Of a stretch of DNA of 64,000 bases, positions 26,316-35,377 are shown piece after piece (position 1 is the first letter of the stretch; every line of letters starts with the position of its first letter). The DNA is from Arcicella sp034931005 (GTDB lineage Bacteria > Bacteroidota > Bacteroidia > Cytophagales > Spirosomataceae): the NCBI RefSeq assembly GCF_034931005.1, contig NZ_JAYGIN010000017.1:62001-126000 (forward strand). Reading direction: 5' to 3'. The notes under the pieces are model-generated. The model worked only from the letters and a program-made list of their open reading frames with translations. It was not told the origin of the DNA and made no database searches. The position numbers and the translations under genes are program-made.

Positions 26316-27053
26316 TTTGTACTAAAGTTTTAGTGATTTGGTTTTAGGTAAATTTCTAAAGCTAAGTTCACTATTTATAAATAATTTATTATTTCGATTT
26401 TATAAGTTATAAGGAATTAGGGTTTAGTTGAATTGCCAACTAAGTTGTACATATTAGTCACGATTTACGATTAAAAACTAAGCGGAATTATAAACTTTGA
26501 GTCAAAAAAACTGAAATTAACCGCTGACGAGGTGAAAACCGTCGTCAGGGGCATCAACCTAAACCATGACGACGGTTTTTCACCTCGTCAGCGGTTCTCT
26601 GCGACATAATCTTTATAATTCCGATACTAAATTCGTAATTAAATCAATCGTAATTCTACTTTTAGTTTAAGACTATTAAAAATACTGCCATTCTAAACTC
26701 TAATCATATTTTAAGCCATCATTTTATGTAAATACATTTTCTTAAAATATATTCGTTAAATAAATAGGGGATGAAGTGTGTTTGGTTGTCTTAAATCTAA
26801 CAATCAGAAGTTTATTTTAAGTAGTTCATTTTGAGATATTTAAACGTTAATGAATATTCTCTATGTACTATATAAACTTTCCAAGAAATAATTTTGTTAA
26901 TGATGTGTTAAACATCTTGCAAAGATAAGTTTTTGTAGTAAGTTTGACACGAAATTATCAATTTGAAAATGCGTTAATTTGAAAATTTATAGATTCGTCA
27001 GGCTTTCAAATATTTTAATTGAGTAATTTCCCAAAATTCAAATACCTAAAATC
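26316..27053. other. 738-bp intergenic region upstream of proS and the Tyr/Asn-rich lipoprotein
   Basis: No gene is visible on either strand. Apart from the composite hairpin at 26483-26623, the sequence is AT-rich with no RNA gene or full promoter that I can support. It must hold the divergent promoters of proS and the lipoprotein gene. Confidence 0.5.
26483..26623. repeat. Composite nested inverted repeat
   Basis: An outer pair CGGAATTATAAA (26483-26494) / TTTATAATTCCG (26612-26623) encloses an inner pair of about 29 bp (26519-26547 and 26567-26596; AACCGCTGACGAGGTG... and its complement, one base different in an A-run). The layout of terminal inverted repeats around a strong stem is MITE-like. 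No ORF is inside. Confidence 0.88.
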
Positions 27054-28199
27054 ATGAACATTACACAATCCATCAAACTCTTTTCAGTCGCAGCATTGAT
27101 GAGCGTTGTTTGGGGATGTAGTTCCTCAAAGCAAGTAGCAAAGTCTTCAACCTCTGAGGTTTACGATGATATGTATGCTTCTGCAAACGAAGCACGTCCT
27201 GCTACTTTAACCAGCCGTGAACGTTATTACCAAGCTCAAGAGGAGGAGTATTTAAACCGTAATCCTGAGTATAGAGGACAAAATCATAACAATGACCAAA
27301 ACGCTCAGGGTACAGACGAGTATTATTCACAGAATTGGATAAATTCTCGTGGGTATTACCAGAATCAAACGCCTTACAGCAATGGTTATAGTGATTTCAA
27401 CAACGGATTTAATTCTCCATTCAACAATTACGGTTTCAATAATTGGTACGGAAACCCTGGTATTTCATTTGGAATGGGTTTTGGAGGATATTATAACAAC
27501 CCTTGGAATACATTTGGTGTTTATAACCCCTATAATGCCTTCGGAAATGGAATGTACGATAGTTGGGGATATTCGGGATATAGACCATGGGGATACAGCA
27601 ATGGTTTCTCTTTAGGTTGGGGTTCTTATGCTTATAATCCTTTTGGCAATATTTATAGCCCTTACGGATATGGGTACAATAACTATTATGACCCTTGGAA
27701 TTATGGCAGAGGTTACGGAAATACCTATGTGTATAATTATGGTTCTGGTGTGACAGGTGCTAATGGAAATTATAGCAACCCTGTACCACGTACACCACGC
27801 CAGAGAGATACTTATTCATCATCCGCTTATAACGGAGATTATAACGCTAATCGTAGCGGAAATACTTCTCCTCGTGGTAATAGAAACGATGCAGGTTATA
27901 CAACAGGCAATACAAGTGGTAATGGCAATAATGATTATTATTCTCGTCCGAGACGTGATAATGGTTATTCAAGTGGAACAACTGCTGGAAATTCCTCGAA
28001 TGCCAATACTCGTTCTAATAGTTCTTGGAACTGGTCAAATAATAATTCAAATAGTAACTCATCTTCAGGGACAAATCGTAGTACAACGACTACATCAAGT
28101 CCATCATGGGGAGGTTCATCGAGTAGTAGTAGCTCAAGTGGAGGTTCGTCGGGTTCATCTGGTGGTGGCGGAGGTGGTAGTTCAAGAGGTCCACGTTAA
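27054..28199 (+). CDS. Low-complexity Tyr/Asn/Gly/Ser-rich lipoprotein
   Basis: A 381-residue protein with a lipobox (VVWGC, Cys22). Residues ~25-90 are ordinary and charged (SRERYYQAQEEEYLNRNPEY). Residues ~90-240 are dominated by Tyr, Asn, Gly, Pro and Trp (FNNWYGNP, YSPYGYGYNNYYDPWNYGR), and the rest by Asn, Ser, Gly and Thr, ending in a Ser/Gly-rich tail. The composition resembles prion-like or adhesive surface proteins, but this is a composition argument only. Overlapping frames on the same strand are shadows of the biased composition. A terminator follows at 28210. The likely location is the outer membrane. Confidence 0.7.
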   Translation: MNITQSIKLFSVAALMSVVWGCSSSKQVAKSSTSEVYDDMYASANEARPATLTSRERYYQAQEEEYLNRNPEYRGQNHNNDQNAQGTDEYYSQNWINSRGYYQNQTPYSNGYSDFNNGFNSPFNNYGFNNWYGNPGISFGMGFGGYYNNPWNTFGVYNPYNAFGNGMYDSWGYSGYRPWGYSNGFSLGWGSYAYNPFGNIYSPYGYGYNNYYDPWNYGRGYGNTYVYNYGSGVTGANGNYSNPVPRTPRQRDTYSSSAYNGDYNANRSGNTSPRGNRNDAGYTTGNTSGNGNNDYYSRPRRDNGYSSGTTAGNSSNANTRSNSSWNWSNNNSNSNSSSGTNRSTTTTSSPSWGGSSSSSSSSGGSSGSSGGGGGGSSRGPR

Positions 28200-28209
28200 T
28201 ATTAACATA

Positions 28210-28248
28210 AAATATACCCCTCAAAATAGCAAATTGAGGGGTATATTT
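28210..28248. terminator. Terminator after the Tyr/Asn-rich lipoprotein gene
   Basis: AAATATACCCCTCAA (28210-28224) pairs exactly with TTGAGGGGTATATTT (28234-28248). The stem ends in a short T-run and then CG. Confidence 0.85.
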
Positions 28249-28335
28249 CGTTTAAAGGTAAGGGGAGATAAATATTTAGTTGTCTTCATTATATAAAACT
28301 CTTATCCTTCCACAAATCTTAAATCCATTAAATAC

Positions 28336-30000
28336 ATGAAAATTTCATTTGGCTTTTTTGCATTTATATTAACATTTGCTTCGCTTCAGGTTGTCGCACA
28401 AGATAATAGTTATGAAGCCTTAGCAAAAATGTTTTCACAATCTGCTCCTACGGGAACAGCTCGTTTTCAAGCAATTGGTGGTAGTCATTCAGCTTTAGGG
28501 GCAGATATAAGTTCAGCGGCGGGTAATCCAGCAGGATTGGGCTTTTATACACGTTCAGAATTTAGTTTTACACCTGGTTATCAAAGTGCCAGTAATAGTT
28601 CAATTTATGCGATTGAGCCAAGTCGTACTACGAATTCAAACGTAAATAATTTTAATATTGCCAATATCGGCGTTGTTTTTGGTGGAGCTGAACCTCAATA
28701 TCGTGAAGGTTGGAGAGGGTCATTTTCTATTTCATACTCACGCCAAAATACTTTGTATAATAACCTTAGTTTTGCAGGCAATGGGGCGGGTAGTTCTATC
28801 ACAGATAGTTATGCAGAGGCTTTGAATAGACAAGTTACTTATGATGCTGTTTATAACCCAAATCCACTTACCCCGTCAGATTTGTTGTATGCTCTCAATA
28901 ATAATGCTCCCAATAATTTTGGAGGAACTTCAAGTATGAATTATTGGGGATATTTAGTAACGGCTACCAATAATACTGCAAACCCTTTTGTAGGTGCAGA
29001 ACCCAACGCAAAAGTAAATCAGAGTTTTAATTTCCAATCAACTGGACGTGTAAGCCAATGGACGCTTGCTTATGGAGGGACTTCAGACGAGAAATTTTAT
29101 ATTGGTGGTAGCTTAGGAATTCCAAGTTATCATTACGAAACGGTAAAAAATTACACGGAAAATTTTCAATCTTACCAAGAAATTAAAGGTTTTACAGATT
29201 CTCGTTTGCTGACATCAAGTGGAACAGGGATTAATTTGACCGTTGGAACTATCTATAAACCAAATGATATGATTCGCTTTGGGTTATCGGTGGTTACGCC
29301 AACTTGGTATGATGTAGATGAAACAAGTTCTTCAGCAAAAGTTATCAATGTAGATGAAACAAAAGGAATTGATTTAGGGACAAATCCAGACCAAAATATT
29401 TTAAATAAATTGGTAAGTATTGGATACAAAGTCGCTCAGAGAAACAACGTTTATTATATTACGAGCATTCCGAGACTTTCAACGGTGACTTATGAAGATA
29501 ACTATCAACTTCGTACACCATTTAAAGCTAATGGAGGTGTTGCTTTATTCTTCAAGAAAAAAGGATTTGTTTCTGCTGATATTGAATATGTAGCATACAA
29601 AGGAATGAATGTAAGTACGGCCAATCCAGATTCGGAGATTATAGGAGATTTAGAAAATTCGGCTGCCAATATAAAATTGTTTTATAATAATGTATTGAAT
29701 GTAAAGGTAGGAGGAGAGTATCGTGTAGGAAATGTTAGCTTGAGAGGCGGTTTCAATTATATGCCAACACCGTACAGTACAAATTTTGATAATAGCAAAA
29801 GCATTGACCGTTCTCAGAAAATCTATTCAGCAGGACTTGGTTATAGAACCAATGAATTTTATATTGACGTTACTGGTATGTACGGAACAACGCAACAATC
29901 ATTTACGCCATATTCATTAGCAAATTCTGGTGATTATGCTTCTGCAAAAATTGATAATAGCTACGTAAAAGGCTTAGTAAGTTTCGGAATATTCTTTTAG
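28336..30000 (+). CDS. OmpP1/FadL-family outer membrane beta-barrel protein
   Basis: A 554-residue protein with a signal peptide (ending LQVVAQ) and a hatch-region start GTARFQAIGGSHSALGADISSAAGNPAGLGF, typical of FadL/TodX/hemin-receptor-like barrels of Bacteroidota. Many alternating strands follow (GRVSQWTLAYGG, KVGGEYRVGNVSLRGGF), and the chain ends in an aromatic residue (VSFGIFF), the outer-membrane insertion signal. Family members import hydrophobic compounds such as long-chain fatty acids; the ligand here is not readable. It is flanked by terminators, so it is probably monocistronic. Confidence 0.85.
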   Translation: MKISFGFFAFILTFASLQVVAQDNSYEALAKMFSQSAPTGTARFQAIGGSHSALGADISSAAGNPAGLGFYTRSEFSFTPGYQSASNSSIYAIEPSRTTNSNVNNFNIANIGVVFGGAEPQYREGWRGSFSISYSRQNTLYNNLSFAGNGAGSSITDSYAEALNRQVTYDAVYNPNPLTPSDLLYALNNNAPNNFGGTSSMNYWGYLVTATNNTANPFVGAEPNAKVNQSFNFQSTGRVSQWTLAYGGTSDEKFYIGGSLGIPSYHYETVKNYTENFQSYQEIKGFTDSRLLTSSGTGINLTVGTIYKPNDMIRFGLSVVTPTWYDVDETSSSAKVINVDETKGIDLGTNPDQNILNKLVSIGYKVAQRNNVYYITSIPRLSTVTYEDNYQLRTPFKANGGVALFFKKKGFVSADIEYVAYKGMNVSTANPDSEIIGDLENSAANIKLFYNNVLNVKVGGEYRVGNVSLRGGFNYMPTPYSTNFDNSKSIDRSQKIYSAGLGYRTNEFYIDVTGMYGTTQQSFTPYSLANSGDYASAKIDNSYVKGLVSFGIFF

Positions 30001-30025
30001 GATAATTATAGCCTTGACCATTTTG

Positions 30026-30054
30026 ACGACCTCCGAATTTTTGGAGGTCGTTTT
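30026..30054 (+). terminator. Terminator after the FadL-like gene
   Basis: ACGACCTCC (30026-30034) pairs with GGAGGTCGT (30043-30051), followed by TTTG. The stop is 26 bp upstream. Confidence 0.8.
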
Positions 30055-30127
30055 GTTTGTATCAAGTCGAAAAAAAGGTAAATTCGTTGTAACACGAAAT
30101 TCAAGTTTGTAAAATATAGAATAGACG

Positions 30128-31237
30128 ATGAACAAACGCTTACTTTCACTTGATGTTTTTCGGGGTATGACAGTCGCCCTGATGATTTTGGTAAATAATG
30201 CAGGAGATTGGGGACATATCTATCTCCCACTCGAACACGCTGAGTGGAATGGTTGTACGCCCACCGATTTAGTTTTTCCCTTCTTTTTGTTTATTGTAGG
30301 CGTTTCTATTTCTTATGCTTTTCAAGGGAAAGTAGCTGATAAAGAGACGATTATTAAATTAATTATTCGTTCTTTAAAACTATTTGGCTTAGGGCTATTT
30401 CTGTCTCTCTTTCCCAAATTTGATTTTTCAATTGTGCGTATTCCAGGAGTGCTTCAACGCATTGCGATGGTATTTTTTATTTGTTCTCTTATTTATTTGA
30501 CTACCAAAAATCGGACTCAACAAATAGTATTTGTTGCCATTCTGATTATCTATTGGGTATTGATGACTTTTGTTCCAGTTCCCGATTATGGAGTTGCTAA
30601 TCTACAACCCGAATATAATTTAGGAGCGTATTTAGACAGATTAATCATGGGAATTCCTCACCTTTATAAAAATGGAAAAACTTGGGATCCAGAAGGTTTA
30701 TTGAGTACCTTACCTGCTATTTCAACGGGACTTTCGGGTGTTTTGACGGGGACTTGGTTACAAAGAAAAGATAAAGAAGTTGGAGATAAATTGACCGTTT
30801 TATATTTGTCAGGTTGTGTGTTTATGCTTTTGGGTTGGACTTGGGACGTAGCAGGTTTTCCCATCAACAAAGCACTCTGGACAAGTTCTTATGTACTGTG
30901 GACTTCTGGATTGGCATTGTGCTTTTTAGCCAGTTTTTATTGGCTTATTGATGTAAAAGGCTATCAAAAATGGACGAAACCTTTTGTGGTTTATGGTGTA
31001 AATGCCATTACGGTTTTCTTTTTATCAGGATTAATTCCAAGAGTTTTGTGGATGATAAAAGTTAAGTTGGCTAATGGTGATGAAATGAATTCGGAGAGAT
31101 GGATGTACAAAACGCTTATTGCTCCAATGTTTGAAAACCCATATAATGCCTCAGTCGCAGGTGCTTTGACTGTTGTTTTTATTTGGCTCGGAATTTTGTG
31201 GATAATGTATGAGAAGAAAATAATTGTAAAAGTGTAA
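30128..31237 (+). CDS. NagX-like/heparan-alpha-glucosaminide acyltransferase family membrane protein
   Basis: A 369-residue polytopic membrane protein with about ten hydrophobic segments. The N-terminal RLLSLDVFRGMTVALMILVNN and the next-helix motif CTPTDLVFPFFLFIVGVSIS are signatures of the DUF5009/HGSNAT family, which includes NagX of N-acetylglucosamine gene clusters and the human lysosomal transmembrane acetyltransferase. These proteins move acyl groups across a membrane onto sugars. No chitin or GlcNAc genes lie next to it, so the acceptor is unknown. Confidence 0.85.
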   Translation: MNKRLLSLDVFRGMTVALMILVNNAGDWGHIYLPLEHAEWNGCTPTDLVFPFFLFIVGVSISYAFQGKVADKETIIKLIIRSLKLFGLGLFLSLFPKFDFSIVRIPGVLQRIAMVFFICSLIYLTTKNRTQQIVFVAILIIYWVLMTFVPVPDYGVANLQPEYNLGAYLDRLIMGIPHLYKNGKTWDPEGLLSTLPAISTGLSGVLTGTWLQRKDKEVGDKLTVLYLSGCVFMLLGWTWDVAGFPINKALWTSSYVLWTSGLALCFLASFYWLIDVKGYQKWTKPFVVYGVNAITVFFLSGLIPRVLWMIKVKLANGDEMNSERWMYKTLIAPMFENPYNASVAGALTVVFIWLGILWIMYEKKIIVKV

Positions 31238-31320
31238 GCTGAGGAGGAATGTAGAAATGAGTAATAGGAAAAGGGAGAAATGAAGATAGGATTACCCTTT
31301 CTCCATTCCTCTTTCCTTTT
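31238..31320. repeat. Low-complexity hairpin (AGGAAAAGGGAGAAA-type arms)
   Basis: The purine-rich left arm (GAGGAGGAATG..., AATAGGAAAAGGG) faces the pyrimidine-rich right arm (CCCTTTCTCCATTCCTC...). It separates two convergent genes and may double as a terminator. Confidence 0.6.
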
Positions 31321-31321
31321 A

Positions 31322-31624
31322 TTAAAGAACGACTACTGAGTTTTCGTCAGATGAAACGCCACTTGGTACATATTTATCTGCCGCTTCGTCGTTCATCCAA
31401 TTATCGTTATCAACTAAATAACGAAATGCAAATTCTCTGCCTTTTTCTAATTCTACCGAAGCCTTAAAAGTACCATCTTTTTGTTTTTTCAAAGCTGTCG
31501 GATTCCATTCGTTAAAATCTCCTACTACGCTTACTGATTTTGCTCCGTTTACTGTATCTGCCGAAACTGCAAAAGTTACTTTACATACAGGTTTACTTTT
31601 TGAATACGTTTTGCTAATTGCCAT
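31322..31624 (-). CDS. CBM48/AMPK-type glycogen-binding domain protein
   Basis: A 100-residue protein that is essentially one early-set carbohydrate-binding domain: CKVTFAVSADTVNGAKSVSV, then VVGDFNEWNP (the DFN.W core of CBM48), LEKGREFAFRYLVD and NWMNDEAADKYVP. Such domains bind alpha-glucans and are normally fused to glycogen or starch enzymes or to AMPK beta subunits. A free-standing copy is seen in many Bacteroidota and probably binds glycogen or acts as an accessory subunit (inference). No glycogen enzyme is nearby. Confidence 0.83.
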   Translation of the reverse strand: MAISKTYSKSKPVCKVTFAVSADTVNGAKSVSVVGDFNEWNPTALKKQKDGTFKASVELEKGREFAFRYLVDNDNWMNDEAADKYVPSGVSSDENSVVVL

Positions 31625-32008
31625 GAGTGTAATGAGTTTTAAGATTAATATTTTGTTAATAAATAAATTCTATCATAATTGTAATATAGTGCAAATATTC
31701 AAAAAATATTTTCATACTAACCTAATTATCAAATAATTAATTTTTTAAAATATTGGAATATTTATATATTTTAAATTAAAAAGTAAATATTTTATTTGGG
31801 AGGAAATCTAAAAATACAATTAAGGGAATAAATAGCGTTTTTTTCATAAATCAGTCATCAAAACATCTTTATATTCATTATTAATCTTTATTTTTAAGAG
31901 TGGATAATCATGTTTATCCACCAACATTAATTATAATACGGCAATCATTTTTTACTCATAAGCCTTACCTTTGTACATTATCTCTATCATTTCCTACAAC
32001 AAATATCC
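31625..32008. other. AT-rich divergent intergenic region with one promoter box
   Basis: 384 bases, extremely AT-rich around 31690-31800, with no ORF or RNA I can support. TACCTTTG at 31966-31973 is a TAnnTTTG -7 box for the barrel protein gene starting at 32009; no -33 TTG is at the right spacing. Confidence 0.5.
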
Positions 32009-32767
32009 ATGAAAAATACCTTCTTTTTAATATTCGCTCTTTCATCTTTTACGGCATATACCCAGCAAAAGCATTTAACAGTTTACACAGAAGATTCTGA
32101 CATCAGACACCAAATTTATGTGGGCTCATCGTTTCCATTAAGGGTTCAAGCAGGGTACGAATTTCAGTACAAAAGATTACAGATTGGAGTGTTTGCAGGT
32201 TTCACGCCAAAAAAATACCAGAATTTTGTGATTGAATTTTTGAGGAGTATTCAAAGTTCGTACAGAGATGAATTAACTTATATAAAAGTTATGGCTGATC
32301 CTAAATTTCAGTATGGAGGAGAATTAAAATTTAATATTGGTAGGAATATTTCAATTGGCGGAACTGCACAAACTTTTAATGGAACAATTACGGATACTCC
32401 CAAAAAAATGGTAGAAGGAATTTTGCCAGAAGAAGCAGTAAACATTGCTTTATTGGCAGACTATTCTGCCGAAGCAAAAAATGCCTATGAAAATAAACAA
32501 GTTGAAGCAGTTATGAATACCATCATGGCAGGCCCAACGATTGAAAAAACATTTTGGTTGAATGCCAACGAAACGATTTTTATTAAAGCCAAAGTAGCTT
32601 ATTGGTTTTTGGTAAAGCGTGAATACGACTTGAATACAACAGATTTTTCAACACTTGAACAATTAGGAGTAGAGACGTTTAAACCACGTTTTGTGAATAA
32701 ATTAGAAAAGATTTCTACTCAACTCCAAGCTCCAAGTTTTGGTTTAGAGTTAGGTATTTCATTTTAA
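32009..32767 (+). CDS. Secreted or outer membrane protein, probable small beta-barrel
   Basis: A 252-residue protein with a signal peptide (MKNTFFLIFALSSFTAYTQQ). The mature part alternates in a beta-barrel manner (FPLRVQAGYEFQYKRLQIGVFAGF, GGELKFNIGRNISIGGTAQTF, IFIKAKVAYWFLVKREYD) and ends SFGLELGISF with a terminal Phe, the usual outer-membrane assembly signal. I do not recognise a family or ligand. It is a single gene between a promoter box and a strong terminator. Confidence 0.65.
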   Translation: MKNTFFLIFALSSFTAYTQQKHLTVYTEDSDIRHQIYVGSSFPLRVQAGYEFQYKRLQIGVFAGFTPKKYQNFVIEFLRSIQSSYRDELTYIKVMADPKFQYGGELKFNIGRNISIGGTAQTFNGTITDTPKKMVEGILPEEAVNIALLADYSAEAKNAYENKQVEAVMNTIMAGPTIEKTFWLNANETIFIKAKVAYWFLVKREYDLNTTDFSTLEQLGVETFKPRFVNKLEKISTQLQAPSFGLELGISF

Positions 32768-32810
32768 TCATTGAACGGATTTGACAATCCGTTCAATGAT
32801 TCTTTTTTTT
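32767..32810. terminator. Bidirectional terminator between the barrel and SDR genes
   Basis: ATCATTGAACGGATT (32767-32781) pairs exactly with AATCCGTTCAATGAT (32786-32800), followed on the plus strand by TCTTTTTTTT. The stem begins within the stop codon of the barrel gene. Confidence 0.9.
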
Positions 32811-33483
32811 ATAAATCTCCCAATTGAGGACGAATTAAAATTTCTTCTAAAACTGTTGTACTTGGCAAACAATGAGCCGTCCAAACAATTTGGGCAATAT
32901 CATCAGAAGCGATGAAACGTTCGGCTGGTAATTCTACACCTGCCCAAGAGTCTGTTAACGTTGCTCCTGGCAAAATACTCGTCACCCGTACATGATGCGG
33001 TTTCAACTCTTCTCGTAAAACTTTACTCATTCCTAACAAGGCAAATTTTGAGATACAATAAGAACCTCCGTTGGTATAAGCTGTAATACTTGCCGTTGAA
33101 CAAATGTTAAAAATGTGTCCTTCTTTTTTGGTAATCATGTCGCCAACCAAGGCTCTTGTGAGGTAATAAGCACTGTATAAATTAGTCTCAATCATGGCTT
33201 CAAGTGTACCTTCGGCTTCATTATTAATTTCACCTGGAAGAAAGAAACCTGTATTGTTTACCAATATATCTACTTGATTTACAGTTTGTTTGACGAAATC
33301 AGCAAAGGCTAAAACGTCATCTTTCTTGGATAAGTCAGCTTTGAAAAAATGTACATTTTCTGGGAAGTTATCATCTTCTGTTCTTGCACAAGTCAATACG
33401 GTAAAGCCTTCTTTGGCAAATTTTTCCACAATGGCTCTGCCAATACCTTTTGTGCCACCTGTTACAACTATCGTTTTGTTCAT
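32809..33483 (-). CDS. SDR-family oxidoreductase
   Basis: A 224-residue short-chain dehydrogenase, compact for the family. GGTKGIGRAIVEKFAKEG binds NAD(P), VNNTG is the structural motif, ICSTAS carries the catalytic Ser, and YCISK the Tyr-Lys pair. The C-terminal LPSTTVLEEILIRPQLGDL is shared with YdfG/benzil-reductase-like SDRs. The substrate is unknown. It is monocistronic, divergent from the MlaE permease gene. Confidence 0.87.
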   Translation of the reverse strand: MNKTIVVTGGTKGIGRAIVEKFAKEGFTVLTCARTEDDNFPENVHFFKADLSKKDDVLAFADFVKQTVNQVDILVNNTGFFLPGEINNEAEGTLEAMIETNLYSAYYLTRALVGDMITKKEGHIFNICSTASITAYTNGGSYCISKFALLGMSKVLREELKPHHVRVTSILPGATLTDSWAGVELPAERFIASDDIAQIVWTAHCLPSTTVLEEILIRPQLGDL

Positions 33484-33525
33484 TATCTTTGCTTTTATTG
33501 AACCGTAAAGTTAAAGATAAAAAGT

Positions 33526-33571
33526 AATACAGACTTTAGTCTGTCATTGTAAACAGACTAAAGTCTGTATT
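33526..33571. repeat. Double palindrome (CAGACTTTAGTCTG family)
   Basis: AATACAGACTTTAGTCTGT (33526-33544) is the reverse complement of 33553-33571, and each arm is itself a near-palindrome. It lies in the divergent promoter region of the SDR and MlaE genes, so it could be a regulator-binding site or a REP-like repeat. Confidence 0.8.
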
Positions 33572-33598
33572 GCAGTATCAACTTCTAAAACTAAAAAG

Positions 33599-34333
33599 AT
33601 GTCAAGATTAGGTAAATATTTAATTTTTCTGGGAAAACTCTTCACAAATAGAGAAAAGTTTAGGGTTTATTTTGCCTTAGTATTTGATGAAGCCGTTCAG
33701 ATTGGTATCGGCTCGTTATTGATTGTTGCTATCGTTTCATTTTTCTTGGGGGCAGTTACGTGCGTGCAAACGGCAGCAAACTTGGATAATCCATTTGTTC
33801 CGCATTATATCATTAGTCTTATCGTAAGAGATTCAACCATTTTGGAATTTGCTCCGACCATTACAGGGATTGTTTTGGCGGGAAAAGTGGGTTCAAATAT
33901 TGCAGGAGAATTGGGAACAATGCGAATTACTGAACAAATCGATGCTTTGGAAGTAATGGGAATTAATTCAACATCATACTTGGTTTTGCCTAAAATTATT
34001 GCGGCAGTTATGGTGTTCCCGATGTTGGTAACGTTAGCGGCTTTCCTTTCTATTTGGGGTGGATATTTGGCAGGTTGGATGACAGGAGCGATTTCTCCAC
34101 AAGAGTATATTCAAGGTATTCAGTTTGAATTTAAGGCTTTTAATGTGCCTTTTGCTTTGATTAAAGCGGTTGTTTTTGCCTTTTTAATTGTATCAATTTC
34201 TGCTTATCAAGGATATTTTACCAGCGGAGGAGCTTTGGAGGTTGGTCAAGCAAGTACAGCAGCGGTAACAAACAGTTGTATTGCCGTTTTGATTGCTGAT
34301 TATTTATTGGCACAATTGCTGATAACTACGTAA
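33599..34333 (+). CDS. mlaE: MlaE/YrbE-family ABC transporter permease
   Basis: A 244-residue integral membrane protein with five or so helices. The family signature RITEQIDALEVMGINSTSYL is present, followed by PKIIAAVMVFPMLVTLAAFLSIWGGYL. MlaE with the MlaF ATPase and an MlaD MCE protein moves phospholipids between the inner and outer membranes to keep outer-membrane asymmetry. The probable ATPase partner lies 10 kb away on the other strand (44632-45378) and no MCE protein is in the window, so the usual gene cluster is dispersed here. Confidence 0.9.
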   Translation: MSRLGKYLIFLGKLFTNREKFRVYFALVFDEAVQIGIGSLLIVAIVSFFLGAVTCVQTAANLDNPFVPHYIISLIVRDSTILEFAPTITGIVLAGKVGSNIAGELGTMRITEQIDALEVMGINSTSYLVLPKIIAAVMVFPMLVTLAAFLSIWGGYLAGWMTGAISPQEYIQGIQFEFKAFNVPFALIKAVVFAFLIVSISAYQGYFTSGGALEVGQASTAAVTNSCIAVLIADYLLAQLLITT

Positions 34334-34345
34334 GGCAAATGGTTC

Positions 34346-34379
34346 AACTTCCCGAAAGTTTTTTAACTTTCGGGAAGTT
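34346..34379. terminator. Bidirectional terminator between mlaE and folP
   Basis: AACTTCCCGAAAGTT (34346-34360) pairs exactly with AACTTTCGGGAAGTT (34365-34379). The two neighbouring genes are convergent. Confidence 0.88.
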
Positions 34380-34394
34380 TCAACGTGGAATATT

Positions 34395-35216
34395 TTACCC
34401 CAAAAACGAAATTAGTTTAATCGTTTCCATTGCCTCTTTCACATCGTGAACACGCAAAATATTTGCTCCTTTCATCAAAGCAACGGTATTCAAAACGGTT
34501 GAGCCATTTAAAGAATCATTCGGTGAAATATCCAATTTTCTCCAAATCATCGACTTCCTCGAAACGCCTACCAACATCGGACAATCCAACAATCTGAAAT
34601 CTTCCAAATGTTTCAGTAAAACATAATTTTGGTCGGCTGTTTTAGCAAAACCAAAGCCCAAATCAATGATAATATCTTTTTGTCCTAATTGGCGTAATTG
34701 GTAAACCTTCTTCTGCAAATCGTCCAAAACATCCGTTACCAAATCGTCATAATTGGTCATTTGAGTCATGGTTTCAATCGTTCCTCTCATGTGCATTAGC
34801 ACGTAAGGCACGCCCAAGCTGGCAACGGTTTCAAACATTTTATCGTCCAATATTCCGCCCGAAACATCATTAATTATCACTGCACCCGCTTCTACGCATT
34901 TTTTGGCAACCGACGAACGAAAAGTATCAATCGAAATCAAGGCTTCTGGGAATTTTTGTATGATAGCTTCCACAACGGGTAGCACTCGGTTTAATTCCTC
35001 TTCTTCACTTACAGGACTTGCTCCAGGGCGAGTAGAATGTCCACCAATATCCAAAAAAGTAGCTCCTTCCGAAAGCATTTTTTCGGCTCTATCCAATACT
35101 TTCGACAAATCAGTAAAGCGATTCCCTTTGTAAAAAGAATCGGGCGTAATATTCAAAATCCCCATGATGCGGGGTTGTGAGAGGTCGAGGAGGTTTTGTT
35201 TTAGGTTGATTAGCAT
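34395..35216 (-). CDS. folP: Dihydropteroate synthase
   Basis: A 273-residue DHPS that joins p-aminobenzoate to 6-hydroxymethyl-dihydropterin pyrophosphate in folate synthesis; the sulfonamide target. Signatures are GILNITPDSFYKG (loop 1), FLDIGGHSTRPGA (loop 2), INDVSGG, MHMRG, DLGFGFAKT, GVSRKSM and the C-terminal RVHDV. It is a TIM barrel of usual length. It is divergent from the PH-domain protein gene, and the DUF1599 and DoxX genes that often accompany folP in Bacteroidota follow on the other strand. Confidence 0.95.
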   Translation of the reverse strand: MLINLKQNLLDLSQPRIMGILNITPDSFYKGNRFTDLSKVLDRAEKMLSEGATFLDIGGHSTRPGASPVSEEEELNRVLPVVEAIIQKFPEALISIDTFRSSVAKKCVEAGAVIINDVSGGILDDKMFETVASLGVPYVLMHMRGTIETMTQMTNYDDLVTDVLDDLQKKVYQLRQLGQKDIIIDLGFGFAKTADQNYVLLKHLEDFRLLDCPMLVGVSRKSMIWRKLDISPNDSLNGSTVLNTVALMKGANILRVHDVKEAMETIKLISFLG

Positions 35217-35302
35217 TTGTTATTTATTAAGTCCTGAGTGTTGGATATTACGCAAGTAAAATTAGTCAATTTGAAGTATTTAGACTTGAAACAGATTTTA
35301 AA

Positions 35303-35334
35303 TTTGAAATCTTGATGCGATAAAACTATTTTTG
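35303..35334 (+). promoter_or_regulatory. Promoter TTTG-N20-TATTTTTG
   Basis: TTTG at 35303-35306 and TATTTTTG at 35327-35334 match the Bacteroidota -33/-7 consensus with a 20-base spacer. The ATG of the PH-domain gene is 44 bp downstream. Confidence 0.6.
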
Positions 35335-35377
35335 TTATTACTTTCAACTTTACTAAAACAAATTAACTAATTATAAA

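Noticed and set aside
27349..28296. Two long frames overlapping the Tyr/Asn-rich lipoprotein gene on the same strand
   Set aside because: They are by-products of the biased codons; they lack signal peptides, starts with context, or family motifs.
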